The notes below the pieces were generated by a model, which saw only the letters and a program-made list of their open reading frames with translations, was not told where the DNA came from and searched no databases. Positions 22,001-32,925 of a stretch of DNA of 64,000 nucleotides are shown here, piece after piece. The translations under genes were made by a program, and so were the position numbers. Every line of letters begins with the position of its first letter. Within the stretch, counting starts at the first letter, position 1. The DNA is taken from positions 62,001 through 126,000 of the forward strand of contig JAUFSD010000014.1 in NCBI GenBank assembly GCA_033030425.1, in the 5' to 3' direction. The stretch comes from Verpa conica. Taxonomy: Eukaryota; Ascomycota; Pezizomycetes; Pezizales; Morchellaceae.

Positions 22001-24350
22001 TGATGGATAAACATGAGAAATCCGGGGCGTTTTGGGCTCTTTATATTTCCCCATTGTATAGCGATTCATACGTCGTCACGTCAGCGCAGGTATAAAAAAA
22101 GCTATTTCCAAGCTAAATTTGCTACAAGGACCTGTAGTCATAGCTAGATCGAGGGGAAAAAGACATGTCGAAACATAAAGTAGGCCGAGAGCTGCAGGCT
22201 CGATCATTCCAGTGAAATTTTTTTTTTTGGTTTATGTGTTTAGTTGAGTCTCGTAGAATAGCTTATACAGGGAAGGTACTGGCCGGGCCGTTTCTTCGAG
22301 CCTGATTCTTTGCAATTAACCTAGGAAATTTGTTACCCCAGCTTCGTTACAGAATGAGCCTCCAAAAATCAGGGAGAAGAGAGATGTCTTACCAGTTAGA
22401 TCTTGCACTCTATATAAAAGAAACTTACCAGCTGTACAAGAGCTGAATACCGAGCCTGAGAGCGGGCATTTGAGGAGATATAGTCGGGGGGGCAGTTAGC
22501 TGGCTGCAGCGGAGGTTTAGTTCGCGTGCGCAAGTCAGGCTCGGTTTCCAGCAAAACGACATCTCTGAGACGTTGTTTTTTTATAAGGAGCGATGCGGCG
22601 GTGGACCACGTTTTAGTATTCAGCATCGCCGACCCCGCGTGACTCTGGCTGGTCCGGGAGGCAGTGCGATCGGCCAACTGATAACGCGACATCTCCGAGC
22701 CTGAAGATCAGGCTCGCTTCTGCGTGCGCGGAGCCTTGGATCATGAATTATAAAGTGCAGCTGCGGGCAGAGGCAGCTCCTCAGGCTCGGCCTTGTGGGG
22801 CATGCGGCTGTAACTGTGATTGATCCTGTCGGCAGTTGCGAGTCTCAGTGCCTCTACTTCCGTGATCAGATTACATAACTTGGTGATTCTATGTGAGCCC
22901 TAACCCACGAGGTTATGAATCTTTTCTTTTTCGAGGCTTCGTTCTCTGTTCCCTGTCCCCCCTTCTTTTACGAAGTATCATTCTTTGGTAGTCCCATACA
23001 TCAGTAGAGCTATTTTTCCCCCTCTTCGCAGCGATAACGAAAATCCCCAGAGAATAGAATCCAGCTAGCTTATATTCGCACGTCGACTCACGACCCCCAC
23101 GGGGAAGGGGCATACTATGGGGGATACAGATCCCCAAGCCATGGAACTGGGCTACTGACAGTGTGCTTCGGTGCTCTTCCCGCTTCCTAGATGTTCTCGG
23201 GTCTCCCCCGTGTCAGTAGATACCCACGTGGACATCCCATACCCAAAGGGGACTCGGTGGAGGGTCAATTTCTGGGGGGATCGATTTACTAGGCCAAATC
23301 ATTGACTCTGAAGATGGCACGTTTTTTAAATTGAAGGGTTTTGTTGGTTGGTTTGGAGATATCTCTACCATCCCCACATCGATTCTTGGCTCGGGTTTCG
23401 GCTACGTTGAGATAATGCCCAGTGTGTCTCCAGTTTAACAGCTAGTATATGTATGAAGGTGGGGGTTACCGAGCGCAGAATCGATATCGGGAATTCCTGG
23501 GCATGGAGGGTTGCCCCCATGGTATACTTTGATTTGTGGGAATCTAGTAAATGGTATGGGGGTGGTTAAGGTACTTCCTATGCATGCATGGATCGAGAGA
23601 ATGCACAATGAGAAATGTCTTGAAACGGAATGTTGTCAGTAAATTGATACTCCAATGCGTTATAAAGCTATTCTTGCGGCTACATGCATATAATTATTAC
23701 TACTATTATCATGACCCCAAGACGACAACTATCACAATCAATTCCTGCACTTACAAAAGCTACAGCAATATATCCTACATGGTTCCGGGGTGGCAGTCAG
23801 AGTCCCACACATACATTTTTGTCTTCTCTATTTGGAGTATAAGAAAGGACCATACATCTAGTAATGCCATTCTGAATCTCCCCAAGCGCTGGGCTTATTT
23901 ATATTCTACTTTCTCGCAGAACGACAAGGTTCCTAGGCAGATAACAACTGGGATAGTTTCAAGGGCCAGGATTATTCATTCCTGCCGAGAAGAACTCGGA
24001 AAAACACCCTGGTCACGATGTGTATTTGTCTGCAAATCAGATGCACGAGAACACCCACGTGCAACCCTAGCCCTGGCCTCCCGGTAGTCCACAACACCAG
24101 ATGTGCGATTGTCCCACAGAATATCCTCTTCTGCCAGGCGGCTGAGAATATACTCTGTGGCCACTTCGGAATGTCATCTTGAGAGTGTACCCCCATGCCT
24201 GCAGATGCATATATGGCCATTATACTATGCCGAGCTGCCCGCCGCAGTAGTTGATTGATAGCGGTAACTGCACTCACCCCCCAGAACCACATGGACCCCG
24301 CACTCATTATCCCTCTCTCCTCCAGGTGTAGATCCTCCAGAATCGACGAC
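19013..24350. other. Long spacer with a GC-rich repeat patch
   Basis: AT-rich between 19.0 and 21.0 kb. A hexamer-type tandem repeat (AGAACT/AGAACC units) lies at about 21389-21416, and a GC-rich patch with repeated CGAGCCTGA lies at 22.3-22.8 kb. A possible short minus-strand coding segment at about 21303-21840 is described in the findings. An open frame of 178 codons at 23551-24087 has no family resemblance and is not called. Confidence 0.45.
22297..22789. repeat. Cluster of six CGAGCCTGA 9-mers in both orientations
   Basis: CGAGCCTGA occurs at 22297-22305, 22451-22459 and 22696-22704; its complement TCAGGCTCG occurs at 22535-22543, 22708-22716 and 22781-22789. The copies at 22696 and 22708 form a perfect 9-bp stem with a 3-base loop. 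Four copies are preceded by C (CCGAGCCTGA). The patch is much more GC-rich than its surroundings and also carries GCGTGCGC twice (22524, 22722). I know of no binding site or element that this matches. Confidence 0.75.
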
Positions 24351-26603
24351 ATGGCTCATATGGTCTTCAAGAAGCCTCTGCAGAACCAGGAAACCCGTGA
24401 GAATTACATTAAGCAGCGTCAGGAGCTCCGCAGGGAAAAGGAGCTAGGTTTTATAGACGCCAAAACCTATGAAGAGGCAAAGAAGAATCTAATTTCCGAG
24501 ACAGCTTCTTTCAATGGCCTTCCAGACAGAGCTCCTTCAATCGCTGCTAGTGTAGCAGGCTCCCGGTTGTCTGGTAGCACATCGTCTTCTGATGGCAGCA
24601 CTGCACATCTAACACACCTGCCCAACGGAAAGAGGAAAGGCAGCATTCTTGACCGAAACAATGTAGCCAGACTGGTCTATAGACCTGACGCACAGTCGGA
24701 GGATGACCGTGAAGCACTCAGACTTGAACGAGCAGCAAAGAAGGCACTTGCAGAAACCGAGAGATTCGCCAGGTTAAAGGCTTACCAGTACCAATTGAAC
24801 GAAGCAGATGAAGACAATAGCCTTGAACCTTCCCGGTTTGATCACTTAACAATTTCACCAGACCTTCTGTCCATACCTGCAGACACTCCTGCGCTAGCAA
24901 AATCTACCTCAAATTCTTCAATGTCGATCCGGTCTACCAAATCACAGTTCAAGAGCTTCAACTTTTTCCGAAAGCGATCTGCCTCCACAAGCTCCTCACC
25001 GCCACCTTTACCAGTACTCAACCCACCACCTCTACCATTCCCAGGAGCATCACTAACAGTAAGGGAACGGCGTCCCGACTCTATAAGTACCGAGGGATCA
25101 ACAATCACCAGACGTCACACTGAATCGCGAGGCGGGGGTAGAGAGGCAATATTGGATGCCATGCCGATGACATTTGCGGACATTTTCCTAATGGGGCCTC
25201 CTCCAGATTTCAAGTCCCGAAGTGCAAGGAGACGGCACTCCTTCTCGAGTCAGAACTCCCGACCAAGTACTACACATTCGCGACAATCAAACGAAGCCCC
25301 CGCAGAACTAGTAATTAGGAAGGCCCGTGAGGCATTCGTATTCGAATCTAGACCCCCCTCTCCGGAAGTCCTCCAGCCTCCCCCGAATACTCCACTGGAA
25401 AATAGTCAGCTACAACAGCCACCACTGTCTACTGATTTGGAGTACTTTTTCTTATCACTGATAGAGGATTTCGAGGATACATCGATTCTGTTCTCTTATC
25501 CTAAATACGGAAGGGTCCGTCGAGTATCTTATTCGAGCTCGTTACGTTCTATACCCCGATTCACGAGGGTTGACGAAGAGATGGAAGAAAGTGGGATATC
25601 AGGAGAAGGAGGGGGAGAGACCTTCTTTATCGACGATAGTACCACGGTGCTGAAAGCAACACTAGAAAAACAAGCATGGTTTCTTATGGCAATGAAGTGG
25701 CTATCATTCGGAAGGGTTCTCTTTTCACCTGGCCACCATCTGATTGAGCTGAGTGGTAGCGTTGGACTTGGCATGGGGGTACCAAACCCCAGTATTTTAG
25801 ACTTAGATGGCGCTGCTACTGGTTAGTACTCAATCCCACCTCTGCTGTTCCAACCTGACAACAAAAAAAAACATGAAGCCGACCTTTCTTGGCACCTAGC
25901 CAAGGAATACCCTTTCGCAATAATCTACAATATCCTCCTCCCACAATCTTCACGACCTCCACGCAATTCCACAGCCCCACCAAACATCCGACTCATCACC
26001 ACACCTAGCCTCACAAACCTTTCCGCACTCCCTTCAGACAGCATCGATGTGATAGTTTCACACAACCTACCTCGCCTCCTCCTGCTGCAGGGCAAAAACA
26101 GGACAGAAAAGGAACTTATCCAGCTCCTTACAGCTATTTTCAGAGAGTGTGCAAGGGTGCTGAAACCATCTGGGTATTTTGAGATGACGATTGTAGACCC
26201 AGTTATGAACAACATGGGCCCACGAACGCGGACTTGGGCTACAAAGCATATTGCGTTGGTGAATAGTATGAGGCCTAGTAAGATGATTCTAGCGGCGTTG
26301 GAACACCTGAGTGGGGAAGAAGGCGGGAGATTGTTCGACGAGGTGAAAGAGTGTTGGGTATGGATGCCCACAACGAGCATTGGTGATGAGTTGAGTACCG
26401 TTACAAGCATGGTGGGGAGACATTTGTATGATCATTTATATGCACCAAGTGGAGAAGAGGATAGCGTGCAAGAAGTCGAAGGGGTTTATGGTATTAGCCG
26501 GAAGAGGGAGTGTAAGATTTGGAAGGACGAGAAGGTTACTGAGGAATGTCAGAAGGAAAATACGGCGTTTCGGTGGTTGAAATGTTATGCTAGGAAGGTC
26601 TAA
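24351..26603 (+). CDS. Methyltransferase-like protein with long disordered N-terminus (2 exons)
   Basis: Exons 24351-25821 and 25879-26603 give 731 aa. The 57-nt intron (GTTAGT...AAG, CTGAC branch) falls inside what looks like the SAM-binding motif I, joining SILDLDGAAT to ADLSWHLAKEYP. Later blocks fit a class I methyltransferase: SIDVIVSHNLPRLLLLQG (motif II/III region), IFRECARVLKPSGYFEM (the conserved RvLkpgG turn) and TIVDPVMNN. Motif I lacks the usual GxGxG glycines, so SAM binding is doubtful. About 480 N-terminal residues are Ser/Pro/Arg-rich and probably disordered, with a Lys/Glu-rich helix near the start (YIKQRQELRREKELG) and an FFRKRSAS patch. The start is ambiguous: ATG 24351 has the better context (purine at -3, G at +4), while ATG 24291 is also in frame. 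The biological role is unknown. Confidence 0.72.
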
Positions 26604-29600
26604 TAGGAGTATCGCAAAGAAAAGTTTGATGTTATGTGTACGGTTTGGGTATTGTATTCTTGTTTTCTTTCTTTGCTTACTCATCACGGAACTGGAGGCG
26701 TTTTATGGAATGAAAGGGTATCGAATATATTATTCAAGGATTCCTAATAATCTTGTAAGGTTTATAAACCTTTCTTATTATCGGGGGATAAATAGCTGAC
26801 ACTCATAAGCTAAGTGTACAACAGATCTCTCTAGAAAATAATATCGCTATAAGCTTTAAACCTACTATAGGTAGCAATAGTATAAAGGACTATAGCTGTC
26901 ATGAACGATTAGTCATGAGGATACTTGGCATCATCTATTACATAAAAGTTTCGTTTTTCCTTTGTTTTTAGCATCATTATAATAAACTCTTTTTAAAAAA
27001 GTCTTTCATGACTAAACCGTCCTTGGTGACATAATCACCAAAAAGGTGATCATAACAATAGCCGTCCAGAATCCTAAACTAGAAAATGATAGCGTAGTTA
27101 CGTAGTTGCGTTTTATGCACGGCTCTTTATGGAATTCTGTCCCAAGATCGAGGCTCCATAATCAGATAAGATAACTCTCCACAGATTTCTTTATGTGCGC
27201 ACGGCTCGTGTCAAGTATTGGGACAGACCAGACTGTCACCCGTACTTCAGTGTTTTCCGCCATGTTTTATATTGTGTCACAGATGACCTACACGATTGTT
27301 GTATTTCCCTTTCCAGTGTATGATCCCAATAGAAGCCTCACCCAGACACGGATATTCTACCCCCATTGTTAATAATTACCGACCGCTGGGTAGTGGAACT
27401 TCCTATTTTACTCGCGGGCTTTTTCAGATAGCACCGTGGCTGGGAGGCCGCGTGGACTTAAATGGATCACTTTCCAACTGACGCCCGGAAAAATCCTGTA
27501 TCATAAAAAATCACTCGGTAAATCCCGTAGGTTGTCTCAAAAAAAGACATCATTATATGTTTCAGATCAAAATCCATCTCAGTTAACAGCCAAGAGATAG
27601 ACCCAAGAGTTTGATCGCCAGCGGTAAACAGCGATCCATCGCGTAAATGCATACAAAGCTTAAGTGCACTTGTGGCAGCTGCCGCGCCGCTCCATCCGTT
27701 GATTCAGTGTATCTCTATGACTAGGATGACCATAAGAAACGATCTCACGACAGACTGTAGAGATATGATTCGAAGAGCTTCAGCCACGCTCGTGATTGCG
27801 CAGAGGTTCCCACGTGACTTAATGAGCCCTTCGGAGGTTACCGTATCAACACGTATACCCTCCATCACAAGATCGCAAATAGATATCTAATACGCTCTGC
27901 ACTTGATCGTAGTAGATTAAAGATATGTCTTTACCGGAGGTTACCGTCTAGTCTATGCAATCACATGTCTATGAGACGAGACTTCCTCATGCAGTATCTG
28001 GTAGAAGTATTGTGGAATTGTGGCGTGCAAGACAAATGACCTTGGTCCTCGGCGAAGATTCCAGCATCAGTATTGGCTGTAAAACCCCTGCTCATAACGC
28101 ATGGTTCCACCAAAAACTATATATACATGTAGTAAAGAGATACCATTCACCACCTTCATCACTCATCGAGTGGAGCTCTCTCTTAACCAATAGAATGTTA
28201 GGTGGCAGCCTCTACTGATAGGACTACTTCGCGCTTCTGACCGTTAAAGCACTAATAACTCTTGTAAAACAACGTAGGAATAGGCTACCTTATGATCCGC
28301 CCACAGCATCAATGTAGCTTTGGCATACTAAAAACCCCTGGCTAGTCCGAAGTGTTCCCTTATGTGTAAGCCACTGACGTCTCGGACCGAATTTAATAGG
28401 GTCCGCCAGGGTATGGACCAGAAACCTAGGGGGGTCACGATTTACGTGATACCTGTGCACGACGCCACACCATACCCCCTGTTCTCTGGTTCTTGACCTG
28501 ACGAGCAAGTAGGTGTTAGCGCCATTCTCAAGATTAGAGATGACATCCTAGATTTACCCGCATCAGCGGGAAGGATCCGGGTGGTTATTGATATTTCAAC
28601 AACTCGCATTGAAGCCCGTTTATATGTCCATGTAAATTGAGTGGCTAATGCCTCATGCATAGCAATTCCGCGGAGAAATAGTGGAGCTTACTTGGTGGGG
28701 CCGGGTAAGAAAGCCTAAGCCTTGGGTTTTAGCTCTCCTACAGCTTGGGCTAGACAGGTAGAGTTCGTTGGGCTGAAGAATGAATAAATGAATTCACGCT
28801 GGGCTGAATAGGCGGAGCGATTATTTTGGGTAGTGGAGCAGGTTAATACAAGTATAGTCCACCTAGTATATACATAACCTCCGTAAACTGTCCTCCTCAT
28901 TGCTGTGTAGTGTTTTGTTATATCGGCTTCAGCTATTCATACCGGTACAATAAACCAGGGAGTCTTATATACTTGGTAAATTCCCTAAGTTGCCTATAAC
29001 ACTGAGCCCTGCATAATTGGGTTCCTTACATATACGAAACGAGAAGGTGTAAGTTTTACTCTCTGTAAAGAAAATAAGGTCAAACCATCATATTCCCCAG
29101 AAACTATGACTTGTTAAATTAGTTAAGGTTTTGTGACCCATAAAAATCTATCGCTCTAGGCGTGATCTAAAAGATTCATGCTAAGAAAGTCTTTGATCGC
29201 CCACTGAAATTTCTTCACTCGATCTAGTGTTGTTTTAACAGGGCATTTATGTTTGGTCCTAAGGTCACGGCATGCAGAACACCCCCTGTACCGCCCAGCC
29301 AACGAATAAACCTAACCCTATCACCAAAGCCCTCTAAAAACATACAGGAACCAGTCGCGCCAAAAACGACTATGTTGAGATAAGTGGGCCTAGTGGCAGG
29401 TTCTTCCGCCTATATTCAATCCCCCTTTTCTTAACTCCCCACCAGGATCCGGGGATTTAACTCAGGAAGCACAATGACGTTATCCGTATGGCAGGGGGGT
29501 TTCCGATCGTGCCCCGCGGTACCCCACAATTCCCGCCGAAATGCTCATCCGTGTCAGCACAGCCAGAAGTTCATAACTTTGCTGGCCCCCAAGCAGACTA

Positions 29601-29752
29601 TAGCTCACGGCCAGGAAGACTCCATACCATTATCCAACACCAGACACAATCCCACTCATACCTTCCAAAGTCTGTCCCCTTGGTGAATCCCTTGGTTACT
29701 ATATAAAATTCTCACCAGCTAAAAAAAAAAAAGAAGAAACTTGCAGTCAGCT
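26604..29752. other. Gene-free spacer upstream of cyanase
   Basis: No domain-bearing open frame. A 13-base direct repeat CGGAGGTTACCGT occurs at 27832 and 27935. The final 60 bases hold a TATA-like box and a poly-A stretch of the cyanase leader. Confidence 0.45.
29700..29708 (+). promoter_or_regulatory. TATA-like box of the cyanase gene
   Basis: TATATAAAA, 45 bases before the ATG at 29753. A run of twelve A residues (29721-29732) follows before the start codon. This is a close but plausible promoter arrangement, called from position and sequence only. Confidence 0.45.
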
Positions 29753-30342
29753 ATGGCAACTACAGGAGTCCCCTCAACAACAGCCCTCCTCTTCCACGGG
29801 AAGAAACAATCCGGGCTTACATTCGCCGAACTTGGAAAAATCCTCGAGCGCGATGAAGTAGCCGTTGCAGCCATATTTTACGGCCAAGCTAGGGCCTCCG
29901 AAGAGGATGTCAAAAGGCTTGCGAAGGCTCTCGGATCAGACGAAAAGATCCTACAAGCAGAACTATGCAATTTTCCGGACCGGGGCCATAGCTCTGAAAT
30001 GCCACGTATGTTTGTTTGTTTTTTTATTTTATTAATCAACCGGTCCATACAATTTTGTGGATAGCTGACGGACAACAGCCCGAGAGCCGCTGATCTACCG
30101 TTTATATGAAATTGTGCAGACGTATGGACAGGCATATAAGGCAGTCCTGAATGAGAAGTTCGGGGATGGGATTATGAGTGCAATTGCCTTCTCGACTAAG
30201 GTTGAGAAGGAGACTGATGATAAGGGTGTTGAATGGGCTGTTATCACCCTACGTGGTAAATGGTAGGTCTTGAGATGCTTCCTCCAGAGATAGTTAGGTT
30301 GCTAATTATCCTGATTACAGGTTGCCGTACTCCCGTTTTTAG
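29753..30342 (+). CDS. cynS: Cyanate hydratase (cyanase), 3 exons
   Basis: Exons 29753-30005, 30079-30262 and 30321-30342 give 152 aa, close to the 155-165 of fungal cyanases. Cyanase converts cyanate and bicarbonate to carbamate and CO2, the carbamate yielding ammonia; it detoxifies cyanate and supplies nitrogen. The N-terminal helical domain reads [20 protein letters not shown] and [18 protein letters not shown]. The catalytic domain reads [40 protein letters not shown] and [15 protein letters not shown]. Arg92, Glu95 and Ser118 align with the E. coli catalytic Arg96, Glu99 and Ser122. The last exon adds only the C-terminal residues LPYSRF, and the tryptophan codon before them is split by the intron. 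Fungal cyanases are commonly preceded by a threonine-aspartate at the position that here reads Pro-Arg-Glu. The enzyme is expected to be a cytosolic decamer. Confidence 0.95.
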
Positions 30343-31734
30343 ATAGTTAGAGTAGATTTATATAGTAAGGGGGCACTCAATTCTACCGGTGGAATTAGTA
30401 CTTACGCTAATAAAGTGTATTAGTATTTGTCACGTCACCCATGTCACGGTATACCTAACCGTGACAAAAGAGTAAAGAACCTCGGAGATTTGCTACACAG
30501 AGCTAGATTAATTGCCTAAATTTGTCACCCAAAAATCCATCTATTTAGAACCACCCCCTGAATAACATTCTCACCTGGGATTAATCGCGTAACCCATATT
30601 CGCACAAACTAGTACAATCACAAACCACAAACAGAGGAAGAGCAACCGTTAAGGCAGGACTGATGAGTTATTCAGGGTGACCAATACTCTAGTGCGCCGA
30701 CGGAGAACTCCGACTTCTCAATTCTCCCGAGCGTCACACAAACTTAAACTCGAGCTCACATTCCAACCCCCTCTTGAGCTTAACTTGCTTTTGTGATCGC
30801 ATATGCCCGAGGAGTTATGCCCAACAAAAAAAAAAAAAAAGGCATTACTCCCTGGCCCTGTTTAGGTCTATTGTAGGTCTCGACCTAGCTCCTCCGTACG
30901 ATCAGGCGCTCGGCCCTTAGGGTGACCCCGCCTATAAGGCGTAGCGGGTAGGTCCGATGGGTGGTCATATGTTGGTGTCTCCATCGGTGATGGCTATTTC
31001 TTTACTTTTTGCCTGGCCATCGCGGAGTACGCGCGGTCTACTATGTACTCAAGAATGTGAAAAGTCATGAGTGATCACTCGTCTACATGTAGCTGTCTAT
31101 GATGTGTGGTTGGTCATGTCTCGGGGAGGCGCTGCGAACTCCTATTAAAACATATTTACCTATTCTGTAATGGTAATTGTTGTTTTGTAATCTCTCTTTA
31201 GTATCACTAGGAGGATCTAATTCCCTTATACGTCGCCGGTCTTCTCTATTTGCACTAAGCAGGCTGATATGTCAGCCCCGCAAAGCCTCCTCGATCGTCA
31301 TGCCGTAGATATACGAGTGTAATTGTTGATACCATTATGTAAGTAGGGAAAAAGTGCAACAAGAGTGTAACACCTCTAAGTGCGGATATAGTATGCAAAT
31401 TTGGAGATAGACGACTAAATGCAGAAAAGGACGTATAAAAAAATGACCACTCAACCCCCCTATCATGTATGCTCCACCCAACCGAGTAATAATAATAATA
31501 AAAATGAAATGAAAGAAAAGCCCTAAGACATCCTGTATACAAGCGAAGGCAGAAAAAAAAAAGAAATAAGGGTTTCATTTACAAAAACATAGCCTTAAGG
31601 CTATAGGCTAGACCCCTTTAGCCCCATGTTTGCTCGCTCCGCGTTTGGAGCAGATGAGAATCAAAAAAATAACACGTTACATGAATACAAGAAAGAAAAG
31701 ATATAAAGACCTAAGCGATGGTAAACCTTAATAA
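30343..31734. other. Intergenic region between convergent cyanase and oxygenase genes
   Basis: 3' flanks of both genes. It contains a run of about 15 A residues near 30825-30840 and an AATAATAATAATAA microsatellite near 31487-31500. No gene was recognised. Confidence 0.45.
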
Positions 31735-32896
31735 TTACGCAGCCGTGCTGCTCATTGAAGTTTTCATTTTCTCTAGCTGTCCATAATTCCTCTTGACAGC
31801 ATCCATAATGTATTTGTGAGCTGTTTGCATCGGGTATTTCATCAATGGACCCTGGATCTGGATATCTTTGTTGGCTTGGTTAAAGTACCTATATTTGATC
31901 GATATTTTAGTCACGAGAATGTCAGAGGTATAGTGCGAGGATTGTAACTCACGCCAGGCTATATCTCGAAGTCTGGTTTTCTCCAATCCCAGGGCACCTA
32001 ACCCTGTGAAATAAGCTCTTGAAGCGGTCATCGCTCCATGCCATCAACATATCCCCAATATTGCAAACGATGTCTCCAGTTTTAGCCTTGACGGGAGTCC
32101 ACTGATCACCAATTCCGAAACTAGTGTGTGCCTCCCTTCCAGGACAGATCTCCAAGCCGTCCTCCCCAGTGCGCTGATACAACAAGGTAAGACAGTCATA
32201 GTCGGTATGTGCGCCAGCACGCCAGTATGTTGGCGGAAACTGTGTGCCAGTGATGTCGTGATAGTGAAGGAGACGAAGCGTGGATTGGGCATCAGAGCTG
32301 CTGACATTATGCGCCTTATCGAAGAAGTCTTCCGGGAAGCCCAGCGCAACAGCGAAGCATGAAAGAATCTTCATAGATAGTTCGTGAGACTTCTCCATAA
32401 AATCCGCGACGGTGTCGTTAAACTCCTCTGGGACCGCTTCGTGCGAAGGCCATAACCCATTATGACGACGATGGTATTGTAGCTGGAGGGACTCTTTCTG
32501 GTCCGGCAGACCTGTTGAAGGGCGAATTTGAGAGTTTGTCTCCCAGCCAGCATTCTCGGACTTGGTAAATGGGGTTTCTGACTTGATCGAATCGGGGAGA
32601 GAAAAGAACTTTTGACTATATTTTTCACAGAGGCTTTAGTGAGTGGCATACTACTTAAATAAGCGATAAGAATGGTCAACAACTTACGAGAGCTTGAACA
32701 TCTGCTCGATCTCAGGAACGGATGGCGACTCCTGGTTCTCCAGAATGAAGAAGCCATTATTCTCGGCTGCGCTGATGATTTGTTTGTTTATTTCTTCCTT
32801 TCTCTCTTTGTAATTGTGGAGAGAGATCCGGGGGACCGTCCTATCCTTGGTATTCGTAGAATTGGCGTGGGACATCTGTTCGAGTGGGACTGTCAT
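31735..32896 (-). CDS. 2-oxoglutarate/Fe(II)-dependent oxygenase, IPNS-like (3 exons)
   Basis: Minus-strand exons 32896-32688, 32633-31953 and 31888-31735 give 347 aa. The N-terminal part is the DIOX_N-type domain (VPRISLHNYKERKEEINKQI, AAENNGFFILENQ, KFFSLPDSIKSETPF). The C-terminal jelly-roll carries the iron triad: His212 and Asp214 in RAGAHTDYDCLTLLYQ and His279 in FKSLFHRVRCPG; Arg293 and Ser295 in SRYSLAYF bind 2-oxoglutarate. GDIVCNIGDMLMAWSDD is the usual stretch between them. Enzymes of this group hydroxylate, desaturate or cyclise small molecules, and in fungi many act in secondary metabolism or on plant-derived or nucleobase-like compounds; the substrate cannot be told. The gene runs toward the cyanase gene (1.4 kb between stops). 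A GAAA microsatellite sits 6-30 bases before the start codon. Confidence 0.9.
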
Positions 32897-32901
32897 GATG
32901 T

Positions 32902-32925
32902 TTTTCTTTCTTTCTTTCTTTCTTA
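32902..32925. repeat. (TTTC)n microsatellite in the 5' leader of the oxygenase gene
   Basis: About five uninterrupted TTTC units (GAAA on the gene strand) start six bases before the ATG of the oxygenase gene. Length variation here would alter the leader directly before the start codon. Confidence 0.8.

Noticed and set aside
23551..24087. 178-codon open frame before the methyltransferase-like gene
   Set aside because: Cys/Tyr/His-rich composition with no family likeness and no promoter or splice partner. It is most likely chance.
32126..32362. Plus-strand frames across the oxygenase gene
   Set aside because: Complement of a well-supported coding exon with the iron and 2-oxoglutarate motifs.
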